This document shows, in pieces, positions 1-8,319 of a DNA stretch of 64,000 nt. The DNA is taken from contig NZ_JAHBGE010000064.1 in NCBI RefSeq assembly GCF_018390635.1, positions 1 to 64,000 of the forward strand. Reading direction: 5' to 3'. Within the stretch, counting starts at the first letter, position 1. Each line of letters starts with the position of its first letter. This DNA is from Ancylobacter lacus (lineage in GTDB: Bacteria; Pseudomonadota; Alphaproteobacteria; Rhizobiales; Xanthobacteraceae). The notes under the pieces were generated by a model. The model searched no databases. It saw only the letters and a list, made by a program, of their open reading frames with translations, and was not told the origin of the DNA. A program made the translations under genes and the position numbers.

Positions 1-193
1 GCGCAGATGGCGCAATTCGATCGAGGTGGATAGCGGCGCAGCCATCCGCGCTCCGATGCCTTAGGTCAACGCAATAATACTAACGTCGCCGTGAGGGGCG
101 AATTCGTCAACCTTAGTTCCGTAGTGGGTTATCCGCGCCAACACGCCGAGATGCGACTGAGCGCGAAGCAGTATCCGCCCGTCCAAAACCGGC

Positions 194-228
194 TTAAAAA
201 CCGGCTTAACTCCAAAAATTAAGCCGGT
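194..228 (-). terminator. Rho-independent terminator after tRNA-Arg
   Basis: Read on the minus strand, ACCGGCTTAA and TTAAGCCGGT form a perfect 10-bp stem with a 9-nt loop, followed at once by a T run. It lies about 50 nt past the 3' end of tRNA-Arg, the right place to end that transcript. The half-site is repeated once more just beyond (around 185-196). Confidence 0.7.
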
Positions 229-278
229 AGACAGCACCCCGAAGGGGTTAAAATCTCAGTATTTTCAATGAGATGGAA

Positions 279-355
279 TGGCGCGCCCGAAGAGATTCGA
301 ACTCCTGACCCCCAGATTCGTAGTCTGGTGCTCTATCCAGCTGAGCTACGGGCGC
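279..355 (-). tRNA. tRNA-Arg (anticodon ACG)
   Basis: A full cloverleaf folds on the minus strand. The acceptor stem is GCGCCCG/CGGGCGC, the D-arm carries AGCTCAGCTGGATAGAGC, and the anticodon arm is CCAGA-CTACGAA-TCTGG with ACG at positions 34-36. The T-loop is TTCGAAT, the discriminator is G and CCA is encoded (279-281). ACG is read as ICG after deamination and serves CGN arginine codons. A terminator hairpin follows. Confidence 0.96.
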
Positions 356-485
356 CCTGTGCGCGGCCTTCCGGCCGCCGCCTCGTGAGAGTGTGTCTCA
401 CGAGAGCGACCGCTACCTACTTCGTTCCTCGGGACATTGCAACATGCTCGTCACGGAAGTTCGACGCGCCTGTGGATGACAGGAG

Positions 486-1889
486 TCAGTCCGGACGATC
501 GTGAATTTCGAGGGGCAGGTTCGCCGTCGCGGCCGCGCCGCGGCCATCGCGGATCTCGACGAAGAGGCGGTAGTGGCCGATGGGCAGGCCGGAGACGACA
601 GCGCCGTCGAGGTCGCCTGATTTCAGCCCTTCCGGATGGGCGGGAGGAACCACTTCCGGGTCGCCGCCGACCGAGCGGGCGGTGCTTTCCTCGCGAATGC
701 TCCAGTGCGCCGCCAACGGGTCGCCGTCCGGATCGACCGCCTTTATCCTCACCTCGCCCGTGCTGCCCAGCCGCCAGGAGCCGAAGGGCGCGCTCTCGTT
801 TCCGGCCACCACAAGGGTCGCGATGCGCGGGGCATGGTTGCCGCCGGGCGCTTGGCCACCCCAGTTTTCCGCCATTGATTCAAGGGCTTCCGTCCACTCC
901 CCGGTTGTCAGGAACAGGCTGTGCCAGCTCGGCGTCACCTCCTGCTTCTGGCCCCAGAGAAAGGGGAAGGGGCCGGCACCACCCGCCTTCAGCGCGGCGA
1001 GGTAGCGGCGCAGCTGGATGGCTTTCTGCGTCGAGGAGGGCTCGAACGGGGCCCCCCACGGCGTGGTGGCGGCCTGCCACTGGCCGAGGGCGCCCATTTC
1101 GGTGACGAGGAGCGGTGCGGTCCAGCCGGCCTGCCGGGCCCGCGCCGGCAGGGAAAGCAGGGCGTCGCCGTAGGAATTCACGCCGAGAACCTGGATGCTG
1201 GGCGCGGCGGCCTTCAGCCGCGCCACCTTGCCCTCGCCCAGCTCGGCCAGCACGGCGAGGGTGGGGTGGGCGGGATCGAGCCGGCGGACCAGCGCCGCGA
1301 CGCGCTCCACCTCCGGCCAAACCTTTGAATCATCAGCGAGATCGACCTCGACCTCGTTGCCGATGCCCCACATCAGCAGGGCGGGGTGATCGCGGTATTT
1401 TTCCACCGTGGCTCGAAATTCGGCGAGCTGGCGTTCCACAAAGGCGGGGTCGGCGTAGTCGGCGCCGAGCCTGGGGTGGCTAAGCCACAGGCCGGCAATG
1501 ACTTTCAGCCCCGCCTTCTGCGCGGCGTCGAGGATCGGGCCGGGGTCGCCGCCATAGGTGCGGATGGTGGTGGCGCCGAGGCCGGCGAGGAGATCCAGCC
1601 GGCCCGCGCCGGCGGCGCCGCGGACCTCGAAAACCTCATTGTTCACAAGGATATGGCTTCCCTCCACGCGCACCTCGGCGGTCGCCGCGGGCGTGCTCGC
1701 GGGGGGCGGCGGCGCGGCTTGCGGACCTGCCGCCGTGGCCGTGCCCGGCGCCCCGGCGGCCGCCGCGGGGGACGGTAGGATGAGTGCGGTGAGGTGGACG
1801 ATGAGGCCGATCATGGCGGCGAATCCGGTCACACGGCGCTGCCGTCCATCCACCCCCATCGCACCCACTCCCTTCGCACCCCCGCCCAT
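486..1889 (-). CDS. Secreted TIM-barrel glycoside hydrolase (GH2/GH5-like)
   Basis: A 467-residue exported protein. An N-terminal basic stretch (GRQRR) and hydrophobic segment (MIGLIVHLTALILPSPAAAA) look like a signal peptide. The core resembles the clan GH-A catalytic barrel: WGIGNEVE near residue 178 supplies the acid/base Glu and LLVTEMGALG near 262 the likely nucleophile Glu. The last ~120 residues (from about GNHAPRIATL) look like an Ig/cadherin-type beta domain. The substrate cannot be told; beta-glucan or a related beta-glycoside is a guess. It starts 5 nt after the histidine kinase stop, so the two are one operon. The 1889 ATG has AGGGG upstream; an ATG at 1859 is an alternative, and one at 1814 would cut the basic n-region. 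Confidence 0.7.
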   Translation of the reverse strand: MGGGAKGVGAMGVDGRQRRVTGFAAMIGLIVHLTALILPSPAAAAGAPGTATAAGPQAAPPPPASTPAATAEVRVEGSHILVNNEVFEVRGAAGAGRLDLLAGLGATTIRTYGGDPGPILDAAQKAGLKVIAGLWLSHPRLGADYADPAFVERQLAEFRATVEKYRDHPALLMWGIGNEVEVDLADDSKVWPEVERVAALVRRLDPAHPTLAVLAELGEGKVARLKAAAPSIQVLGVNSYGDALLSLPARARQAGWTAPLLVTEMGALGQWQAATTPWGAPFEPSSTQKAIQLRRYLAALKAGGAGPFPFLWGQKQEVTPSWHSLFLTTGEWTEALESMAENWGGQAPGGNHAPRIATLVVAGNESAPFGSWRLGSTGEVRIKAVDPDGDPLAAHWSIREESTARSVGGDPEVVPPAHPEGLKSGDLDGAVVSGLPIGHYRLFVEIRDGRGAAATANLPLEIHDRPD

Positions 1890-1894
1890 CCCGC

Positions 1895-3418
1895 TCACCC
1901 CTGCGAGCGCAGCGCGCGGTGGGCGTCGAGGTCGAGCGGGCGGTCGGGGATGACAATGCGGAAGGTGGCGCCGATGGTGCCCGGCACCAGCGTCACCTCG
2001 CCGCCATGGGCGCGCATCAGCTCGCCGGCGATGGCGAGGCCGAGCCCGGTGCCGCCGCGGCGGGTGGAGCTCTGGAACGGCTTGAACAGGTGCTCGCGCG
2101 CCCGCGCCGGCACGCCCGGCCCGGTGTCGGCGACCTCGATGACGACGGTGGCGCCCTCGCGCCGGCCGGTGATGCGGAGCTGGTCGCGGGCGGGGTCGGC
2201 GGGGCCGCGGGCGGTCATCGCCTCCACCGCGTTGCGGGAGAGGTTCAGCAGCACGCGGAAGAGCTGGTCGGGGTCGGCGTCGACCTCCAGCCCCCGCTCC
2301 ACCGAGGCGACCCAGCCGATGCCCGCGCCCTCTTCCGTGCCGAGGCCGAGCTGGTCGCGCACCTCGCTCACCAGCGGGGCGAGCTCCACCCGGCGGCGCT
2401 GGGGCGGCGGCTCCTGGGCCCGGCCATAGGCGAGGGTGTGCTCGCAATAGGCGATGGCGCGGTCGAGCGCGGCCACCAGCTTGGGGGCGAAGCGCTGCAC
2501 CGCGGGGTCGGACAGCGAGGTGAGCCGGTCGGAGATGAGCTGGGCGGAGGCCAGCAGGTTGCGCAGATCGTGGTTGATCTTCGACACCGCGAGGCCGAGC
2601 GCGGCGAGGTGGTTCTGCTGCTGCAGCGTATCGACGATCTGCCGCTGCATGGTGGCGAATTCCCGCTCGGCCTGGCCGATCTCGTCGCTGCGCCGGGTGG
2701 GGCCGAGCGGGATCGGCGTCGTCTCCGGCGATTGCCGGAAGGCGATCATCCGCGCGGTGAGGCGGCGCATGGGGGCGACGAACATCCAGGCGAGGCCGAG
2801 ATAGACCAGCGCCCCGGTCAGCGCCGTCACCGCCAGCGAGATGAGCATGAGGTTGCGGGAGAAGCGCAGCATCGCCTTGCGCAGCGGGGTCTCCTCCAGC
2901 ACGATCTCGACGAAGCCGCCGCCGCGCGGCGGGGTACCCACCACGCGGATGATGCGCCCGTCGCCCGCCGCCAGCGTGTCGACCGCCTCGGTCACCGCCT
3001 CGATGGGCCCGACATCGCGGATGTCGGCGTGGTGGTCCACCTCGGGCGGCATGTCGGAGGAGGCGAGCAGGCGCCGCGTGTTCTCCCGCTTCAGCGCCAC
3101 CGTGATGGCGCCGACGCTGTTCAGCAGCTCGCGGGTCAGCTCGGGCGGGATCATGCCCTCGGGGGCGGCGTCCATCACCAGCGCCGCGGTGCGCGCGCCG
3201 GCCAGCCGGTCGGAGAGCCAGTTGAGCCGGAAGGCGGCCACCGCCGGCACCATGATCAGCACCTCGGCCAGCACCACGAAGGCGAGGGTGAAGGCCAGCA
3301 GCTTGCCGGAAAGGCCCAGCCGGAGGCGCCCGCGCCCGGCGCCCGGCGCCGCCGCGTTCTCCCCCCCGGCCTCAGGCCGCTCTCCCGGCCTCGGCCGGCC
3401 GGCACCCTCGTCAGTCAC
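1895..3418 (-). CDS. Membrane sensor histidine kinase
   Basis: A 507-residue two-component sensor kinase. Two membrane segments (about 38-62 and 190-214) bracket a periplasmic sensor region of about 125 residues of unrecognised fold. A HAMP-like linker follows (WMFVAPMRRLTARM), then a HisKA dimerisation helix with the phospho-acceptor in KINHDLRN (His about 283). The HATPase_c boxes are N (NLSRNAVEAM), G1 (DTGPGVP), F (LFKPF) and G2 (GGTGLGLA). All catalytic motifs are present. The GTG start at 3418 is preceded by a good GGGGA site; an open frame runs back to 3601 but without family-like sequence. No response regulator is adjacent. The downstream glycoside hydrolase is probably co-transcribed, so an envelope or polysaccharide cue is a reasonable inference. 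Confidence 0.85.
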   Translation of the reverse strand: MTDEGAGRPRPGERPEAGGENAAAPGAGRGRLRLGLSGKLLAFTLAFVVLAEVLIMVPAVAAFRLNWLSDRLAGARTAALVMDAAPEGMIPPELTRELLNSVGAITVALKRENTRRLLASSDMPPEVDHHADIRDVGPIEAVTEAVDTLAAGDGRIIRVVGTPPRGGGFVEIVLEETPLRKAMLRFSRNLMLISLAVTALTGALVYLGLAWMFVAPMRRLTARMIAFRQSPETTPIPLGPTRRSDEIGQAEREFATMQRQIVDTLQQQNHLAALGLAVSKINHDLRNLLASAQLISDRLTSLSDPAVQRFAPKLVAALDRAIAYCEHTLAYGRAQEPPPQRRRVELAPLVSEVRDQLGLGTEEGAGIGWVASVERGLEVDADPDQLFRVLLNLSRNAVEAMTARGPADPARDQLRITGRREGATVVIEVADTGPGVPARAREHLFKPFQSSTRRGGTGLGLAIAGELMRAHGGEVTLVPGTIGATFRIVIPDRPLDLDAHRALRSQG

Positions 3419-3811
3419 GCGCCATTCCCCGTCCGTCCCCGAGATGGGAATCGAAAACGTGATCCGCCACCCAGCGACCACGGCTTGACGGCACGATGAA
3501 GGCACGCGGGCGGCGCGAAGGGGATACGCGGGGAGGGGGCGGGTGGATGGGGGGATCGTCATGCGGCGCAACTCGACGCCGTCACTGCTCATAAAACTCA
3601 CCCAGAATGGATGACCGCTGAAAGTACGTTGAAGCCCGTGGCGCTAGACGGCCACTCAACCACAGATCGTGGATTGTGTGGATAGCCAGTAAGGCTACCT
3701 CCTCCCCTTGTTGCCAATTTGTTCTTTTCCTGCACGATGTGATCTCTTGTCCGGTCCAAAACGCCCAACCCACAAAGGCCTAGGGCATCAATTCAGAGCG
3801 GGAGAATATCA
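3419..3811. other. Intergenic region between kinase and AT-rich cassette
   Basis: About 390 bp without a convincing gene. Composition drops from GC-rich near the kinase start to clearly more AT-rich by about 3600, so the left edge of the acquired cassette probably lies near 3560-3620. A 63-codon open frame on the minus strand (3582-3773) has no recognisable features and is not called. No flanking repeat or att-like sequence was found here. Confidence 0.5.
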
Positions 3812-4135
3812 TTGGGCGAGATGATCAGTTTCATCGGAGGCTCCTACGAAATTTGCGGGACCATAGACGACCGTTTGATAGTAAAAATCTATCGAAATGG
3901 AAGCCATGAGCCTATGTATCAAATATGGACCTTTGAACAACGCCAAGAATTTGATTTAAAACAGAAATCAAGACGAAATCACTATTATGATAGGCATATT
4001 TTAGAATATCGTAACTTTAGAATAATGGAAAAACGAATTAATGGACAAAAATATTCTGATATCGCGCAAGAATTTGGTATCTCAACTTCGAGAGTTATGG
4101 ACATCTTCATGAAGAAGATGCGAGGAAGGGAGTAG
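3812..4135 (+). CDS. Small protein with sigma-region-4-like HTH
   Basis: A 107-residue protein of unknown function. Residues about 75-105 (YSDIAQEFGISTSRVMDIFM) look like the helix-turn-helix of sigma-factor region 4, suggesting DNA binding. The N-terminal half is polar and unrecognised. Base composition and codon use are strongly AT-rich compared with every neighbour, so recent transfer is likely. The TTG start at 3812 has GGGAG seven or eight bases upstream; an ATG at 3821 is the alternative. It precedes, by 24 bp, another AT-rich gene on the same strand, and the two probably form a unit in which this one could be the regulator (inference). Confidence 0.6.
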   Translation: MGEMISFIGGSYEICGTIDDRLIVKIYRNGSHEPMYQIWTFEQRQEFDLKQKSRRNHYYDRHILEYRNFRIMEKRINGQKYSDIAQEFGISTSRVMDIFMKKMRGRE

Positions 4136-4159
4136 AAAAATATCTTCAAATATTATAAT

Positions 4160-4798
4160 ATGTCTGATTCAATTAACTCGAAAACGCCGTCTTACATGCG
4201 TTTTACAATGAATGAAATCGATAATTTTCGTTCGATTTATGGCAGAGGAAGGCCTTATTTAAATCGCATGTCGACCCTTATATGGGTCGATATTTTCGCC
4301 ATGAATGCAACTTATGGCATTGATCCATTTAAAATACTAATGGAAATTGATGGATTGGAAGGATTGGCATCAGGTTCGCGAACAAAGAAGCCTTCTCAAT
4401 TTAAATTTCCTCCGCTGAAGGGGCTTTGGCACAAGCATTTTTTTGATTCGCGTTTTATAGCAAAAAACATAACGTCTGCTCTTGGTGAAAAGAGATTAAA
4501 AGATATAGTCGATATATGGATTAAGGAAAATAAAGATAAAACAATTACTCAAGAAATTGTTGCCAAGCTTGCCCATGAAGTGACGCATGGTGTTTTCGAT
4601 AGGCGCTCTGCCGAGGGGCGCTTGACCGGCGAGTGGATAATTTATGCCGAGAATGAAGGAAGAAATTTCTATTTAACATGCAAGCCGCATTCGAGTGATG
4701 ATCGAATTATTTTTGAAGAAATTTCCTATCATTGTGCGCAAGACTTTCCTGATCTTCTGACGTGGATCCGCGATGCGGAGCGGCGCCTGTCGCGGTAG
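4160..4798 (+). CDS. Unknown protein of AT-rich cassette
   Basis: A 212-residue, apparently cytosolic protein that I do not recognise. It is rich in Lys/Asp/Glu with no signal peptide or membrane segment. The middle (KRLKDIVDIWIKENKDKTI) looks helical, and the C-terminal ~65 residues from GEWIIYAENEGRNFYLT look like a small alpha/beta domain. Codon use is AT-rich like the upstream HTH gene, and it ends abruptly at the GC-rich chromosome boundary. The stop codon falls inside a 26/27-bp tandem duplication, so the last eight or nine residues may derive from that repeat. A regulator-effector or toxin-antitoxin pair is possible but unsupported by any motif. Confidence 0.55.
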   Translation: MSDSINSKTPSYMRFTMNEIDNFRSIYGRGRPYLNRMSTLIWVDIFAMNATYGIDPFKILMEIDGLEGLASGSRTKKPSQFKFPPLKGLWHKHFFDSRFIAKNITSALGEKRLKDIVDIWIKENKDKTITQEIVAKLAHEVTHGVFDRRSAEGRLTGEWIIYAENEGRNFYLTCKPHSSDDRIIFEEISYHCAQDFPDLLTWIRDAERRLSR

Positions 4799-4824
4799 AT
4801 GGCGGAGCGGCGCCTGTCGCGGTA
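4772..4824. repeat. 26/27-bp tandem duplication over a stop codon
   Basis: Two adjacent copies (4772-4797 and 4798-4824) share the core CGGAGCGGCGCCTGTCGCGG and differ by one extra G. The first copy encodes the end of the upstream open frame and its TAG straddles the junction. The repeat is GC-rich, unlike the gene it terminates, and marks the right edge of the AT-rich cassette. Confidence 0.85.
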
Positions 4825-4935
4825 GATGAAAGCCGCGTCTGCGACTTTGCCGCATTGTTTCGGCCTACTTAGCTAGAACCGGGCTCGCCGGAGCAGCGGC
4901 CCCCCTAGCCCTCCTCGGCCATTGCCCCACCCACA

Positions 4936-4964
4936 TTGACTCCACCCGCTCCCGCCCCTATAAG
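4936..4964 (+). promoter_or_regulatory. Sigma-70-type promoter of the rpmH operon
   Basis: TTGACT (4936-4941) and TATAAG (4959-4964) are separated by exactly 17 bp, a close match to the housekeeping consensus. It sits about 135 bp upstream of rpmH with no gene between. Confidence 0.7.
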
Positions 4965-5100
4965 CCGGCTCCAACCTTGGCCGCACGTCGACCGGGGCCC
5001 CCCGCTTTGCGCAACGGCGTCGCGACAGGTTCGCGGCCAGTCCACGGCCGGGGTGGCGTCCGGAGGTGGGTGGCGAAACCTGAACAGCGGAGTATGCACC

Positions 5101-5235
5101 GTGAAGCGCACCTATCAACCCAGCAAGCTCGTGCGCGCCCGCCGTCATGGCTTCCGCGCGCGCATGGCCACCCGGAACGGCCGCAAGATCATTGCCGCCC
5201 GCCGGGCCCATGGCCGCAAGCGCCTCTCGGCCTGA
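5101..5235 (+). CDS. rpmH: 50S ribosomal protein L34
   Basis: The 44-residue large-subunit protein L34. The product begins [18 protein letters not shown] and ends GRKRLSA, the canonical length and sequence of the family. The start is GTG at 5101: the only nearby ATG (5094) is out of frame, and the family always begins M-K-R-T. It opens the conserved rpmH-rnpA-yidC-yihA operon and is served by the TTGACT/TATAAG promoter upstream. Confidence 0.97.
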   Translation: MKRTYQPSKLVRARRHGFRARMATRNGRKIIAARRAHGRKRLSA

Positions 5236-5296
5236 TCCACGATAAGGCGCGGCTGCCGGAAAGGGCGACGCCCCGGTGACGAGGAGCAGCGCCCTT

Positions 5297-5704
5297 ATGG
5301 ACCGCCTGGTGAAGCGCCGGGATTTCGTCGCCGCCGCGGCCGCCCTGCGCGCCAATGCCGGCCCCCTGCTGCTGCAGGGCCGCAACCGAAACGACGCGGG
5401 GCCGGTGCGCATCGGCCTCACCGTCACCAAGAAGCACGGCAATGCGGTGGAGCGTAACCGCATGCGCCGCCGCCTGCGCGCCGCGGTGCGCGAGGCCCTC
5501 CCGCGTGCCGGCCAGCCCGGCTTCGATTATGTCATCGTCGCCCGGCGCGGCGTCATATCGGCGCGGTTCGACGACCTTATTCAAGACATAGAGCGTGGCG
5601 TAACCCGCCTTCATTCGGGAAGTCGGCGCCGGCGTGCTCCGCAGGGGCACCCGCCCGCTGCCGCACCCGCGCGCGCCGTCGGAGAAGCCGTCGATGACCA
5701 ATGA
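5297..5704 (+). CDS. rnpA: Ribonuclease P protein component
   Basis: The protein subunit of RNase P, which helps the catalytic RNA process pre-tRNA 5' ends. It is about 135 residues, with the family signature [14 protein letters not shown] and the following [12 protein letters not shown] strand. The ATG at 5297 is chosen because GAGGAG lies ten bases upstream and the family starts M-x-R-L-x-R-R; a GTG at 5276 is in frame. The C-terminus is a Pro/Ala/Arg-rich tail longer than usual and overlaps the start of yidC by 11 bp, which suggests coupled translation. No yidD lies between rnpA and yidC. Confidence 0.95.
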   Translation: MDRLVKRRDFVAAAAALRANAGPLLLQGRNRNDAGPVRIGLTVTKKHGNAVERNRMRRRLRAAVREALPRAGQPGFDYVIVARRGVISARFDDLIQDIERGVTRLHSGSRRRRAPQGHPPAAAPARAVGEAVDDQ

Positions 5705-7511
5705 AAACCGCAACATGATCCTGGCGATCGTGCTGTCGATGCTGGTGCTGATCGCGTTCCAGTATTTCTCCGGCATCCCGCAGATGGAGAAGCAGCGGCA
5801 GATCGCCCAGCAGCAGCAGACGCTGCAGCAGGGCACCGCCAACGCCCCCACCGCCGAACCCGGCGCCCCGCCGGCCCCCGGCACCGCCGCCCCGGCGCCC
5901 ACCCAGGCCGCCGCCACCGCGCTCACCCGCGAGCAGGCCCTCGCCCTCTCGCCCCGCGCCCCCATCGACACCCCGCGCGTGACCGGCTCGGTCTCGCTGA
6001 AGGGCGGGCGCATCGACGACCTCTCGCTGAAGGACTACCGCGAGACGGTGAAGCCCGACAGCCCGATCATCATCCTGCTGTCGCCCTCCGGCGGGCCGAA
6101 CCCGTTCTATTCCGAATTCGGCTGGGTCGGCGGCGCCGGCTCCACCGTGAAGCTGCCCGCCGCCGACACGGTGTGGAGCGTCGCCGACGGCGCCCGCCTC
6201 ACCCCCGACACCCCGCTGGTGCTGAGCTGGGACAATGGCGAGGGCCTCGCCTTCCGCCGCACCATCTCGGTCGACCGCAACTACATGTTCCATGTGAAGG
6301 ACGAGGTGCAGAACACCGGCTCCGCGCCGGCGACGCTGCACCCCTTCGCGCTGGTCTCGCGCCACGGCACCCCCCACACGCTCGGCTACTACATCCTCCA
6401 CGAGGGGCTGATCGGCGTCACCTCCGAGGGCGGCCTGCACGAGATCAAGTACAAGGACATCGCGGAGAAGAAGACCGAGACCTTCCCCTCCACCGGCGGC
6501 TGGCTCGGCATCACCGACAAGTACTGGGCCGCCACCGTCATTCCCGACCAGCAGGCCAAGGTGCAGGCCCGCTTCTCCGCCGCCACCGTCGGCAGCGAGG
6601 TGAGCTACCAGACCGACTGGCTCGGCGACGCCGTCACCGTCGCCCCGGGCGGCAGCGCCTCCAGCGACGGCCGCCTGTTCGCCGGCGCCAAGGAGGTGCG
6701 GGTGGTCGACGGCTACGACCGCGACCTCGGCATCGACCGCTTCGACCTGCTGATCGACTGGGGCTGGTTCTATTTCATCACCAAGCCGCTGTTCCTGCTG
6801 ATCGACTGGATCTACAAGGGCGTCGGCAATTTCGGCGTGGCGATCCTCATCGTCACCGTGATGCTGAAGACCCTGTTCTTCCCGCTGGCGAACAAGAGCT
6901 ACGCCTCAATGGCCAAGATGAAGGCCATCCAGCCGGAAATCCAGGCCCTGCGCGAGCGCTTCGGCGACGACCGCGTCCGGCTCCAGCAGGAGATGATGGA
7001 GATCTACAAGAAGGAGAAGATCAACCCGGTCGCGGGCTGCCTTCCCATCGTGATCCAGATCCCGGTCTTCTTCGCCCTCTACAAGACCCTGTTCGTGACC
7101 ATCGAGATGCGGCACGCGCCGTTCTTCGGCTGGATCCACGATCTCTCCGCGCCCGACCCCACCACCATCTTCAACCTGTTCGGCCTCATTCCGTGGGACC
7201 CCTCGCAGGTGCCGGTGATCGGCCATTTCCTGATGCTCGGCGTGTGGCCGATCATCATGGGCTGCACCATGTGGGCGCAGATGAAGCTGAACCCGGCCCC
7301 GCCGGACCCGACCCAGAAGGCGATCTTCGACTGGATGCCGCTGATCTTCACCTTCATGCTCGGCTCCTTCGCGGTCGGCCTCGTCATCTACTGGGCGTGG
7401 AACAACACCCTGTCGGTGATCCAGCAGTCCATCATCATGCGCCGCCATGGCGTGAAGGTGGAGCTGTGGTCCAACCTCAAGGACCTGTTCCGCCGCGGCA
7501 AGAAGGCCTGA
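5694..7511 (+). CDS. yidC: Membrane protein insertase YidC
   Basis: A 605-residue inner-membrane insertase that places and folds membrane proteins, alone or with SecYEG. It has an N-terminal membrane helix ([19 protein letters not shown]), a Gln/Pro/Ala-rich linker, a large periplasmic beta domain (about 110-340) and the conserved 60-kDa insertase core (about 365-590). The core carries the cytoplasmic helical hairpin ([20 protein letters not shown]) and five membrane helices. Length and domain order match Gram-negative YidC. The ATG at 5694 overlaps the end of rnpA. Confidence 0.97.
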   Translation: MTNENRNMILAIVLSMLVLIAFQYFSGIPQMEKQRQIAQQQQTLQQGTANAPTAEPGAPPAPGTAAPAPTQAAATALTREQALALSPRAPIDTPRVTGSVSLKGGRIDDLSLKDYRETVKPDSPIIILLSPSGGPNPFYSEFGWVGGAGSTVKLPAADTVWSVADGARLTPDTPLVLSWDNGEGLAFRRTISVDRNYMFHVKDEVQNTGSAPATLHPFALVSRHGTPHTLGYYILHEGLIGVTSEGGLHEIKYKDIAEKKTETFPSTGGWLGITDKYWAATVIPDQQAKVQARFSAATVGSEVSYQTDWLGDAVTVAPGGSASSDGRLFAGAKEVRVVDGYDRDLGIDRFDLLIDWGWFYFITKPLFLLIDWIYKGVGNFGVAILIVTVMLKTLFFPLANKSYASMAKMKAIQPEIQALRERFGDDRVRLQQEMMEIYKKEKINPVAGCLPIVIQIPVFFALYKTLFVTIEMRHAPFFGWIHDLSAPDPTTIFNLFGLIPWDPSQVPVIGHFLMLGVWPIIMGCTMWAQMKLNPAPPDPTQKAIFDWMPLIFTFMLGSFAVGLVIYWAWNNTLSVIQQSIIMRRHGVKVELWSNLKDLFRRGKKA

Positions 7512-7512
7512 C

Positions 7513-8217
7513 GTGGGCGAGGGCGCGGACATTCCCGGCGGGCCCGGGAGCGAGGCGGGCGAGGGCTTCTACACCCCGGCGGAGGTCGAGGCCGGCCGCC
7601 GCCTCTTCGCCGGCGAGTGGAACTTCGTCTCCGCCGCCCCCACGGTCGAGGTGCTGCCGCCCATGCGCGGCATCGAGATCGCGCTGGCGGGGCGCTCCAA
7701 TGTCGGCAAGTCGAGCCTCGTCAACGCCCTCACCGGGCGGCGGGCGCTGGCCCGCACCTCGGTCACGCCGGGGCGGACCCAGGAGCTGATCTTCTTCACG
7801 CTGGGGCCCCAGCTCACCCTGGTGGACATGCCGGGCTACGGCTTCGCCAAGGCGCCCAAGGAGAAGGTGGACGCCTGGACCGCGACCATCCACGCCTATC
7901 TCCGCGGCCGGGCCAATCTCGCCCGGGTCTTCGTGCTGATCGATTCCCGCCACGGGCTGAAGCCGATCGACCTCGGCGTGCTCGACGGGCTCGACAAGGC
8001 CGCGGTGTCCTATGCGGTGGTGCTCACCAAGGCCGACCAGCTCGGCAAGGCCGAGCGCGCCGCCCGCATCGCCGAGACCGAGGCGGCGCTGCTGCGGCGC
8101 CCGGCGGCCTTCCCCCACGTCTTCCCGACCTCCAGCCGCGACGGCGACGGCATCGCCGAGCTGCGGGCCGGCGTGGTGCGGCTGATGGTGGAGCGCGGCA
8201 TGATGGCGCTCGACTGA
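7513..8217 (+). CDS. yihA: Ribosome biogenesis GTPase YihA/EngB
   Basis: A 234-residue TrmE-Era-EngA-EngB-type GTPase needed for 50S assembly. The P-loop is GRSNVGKSSL, the switch region has TSVTPGRTQ, G3 is DMPGYGFA and G4 is TKAD (VVLTKADQ). The first ~50 residues form an acidic, Gly/Pro-rich extension. The GTG at 7513 begins one base after the yidC stop, fitting translational coupling. It is the last gene of the rpmH operon here. Confidence 0.95.
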   Translation: MGEGADIPGGPGSEAGEGFYTPAEVEAGRRLFAGEWNFVSAAPTVEVLPPMRGIEIALAGRSNVGKSSLVNALTGRRALARTSVTPGRTQELIFFTLGPQLTLVDMPGYGFAKAPKEKVDAWTATIHAYLRGRANLARVFVLIDSRHGLKPIDLGVLDGLDKAAVSYAVVLTKADQLGKAERAARIAETEAALLRRPAAFPHVFPTSSRDGDGIAELRAGVVRLMVERGMMALD

Positions 8218-8319
8218 GGCGGCTCCTGCTCCCGGCGACGAGGCCGGGCCGTTCGTCCCCGTTCGCGCCGTCAGCCCCGTTCGCGTCACACAGGATGTCG
8301 TGCGACGCTCGAGCGAAAG

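Noticed and set aside
1-193. Possible gene at the left edge
   Set aside because: No open frame of gene-like composition is seen in the first 193 bases on either strand.
268-504. 78-codon open frame crossing the tRNA-Arg gene
   Set aside because: It is read antisense through a tRNA; translations such as EEIRTPDPQIRSLVLYPAEL are a known artefact of tRNA genes.
1919-3499. Long plus-strand open frame of 526 codons over the kinase gene
   Set aside because: It is the antisense shadow of a clear histidine kinase in GC-rich DNA; composition is His/Gly/Ala/Arg-rich with no family features.
3582-3773. 63-codon minus-strand frame between kinase and cassette
   Set aside because: No ribosome site, no similarity, and atypical composition; more likely chance in AT-richer DNA.
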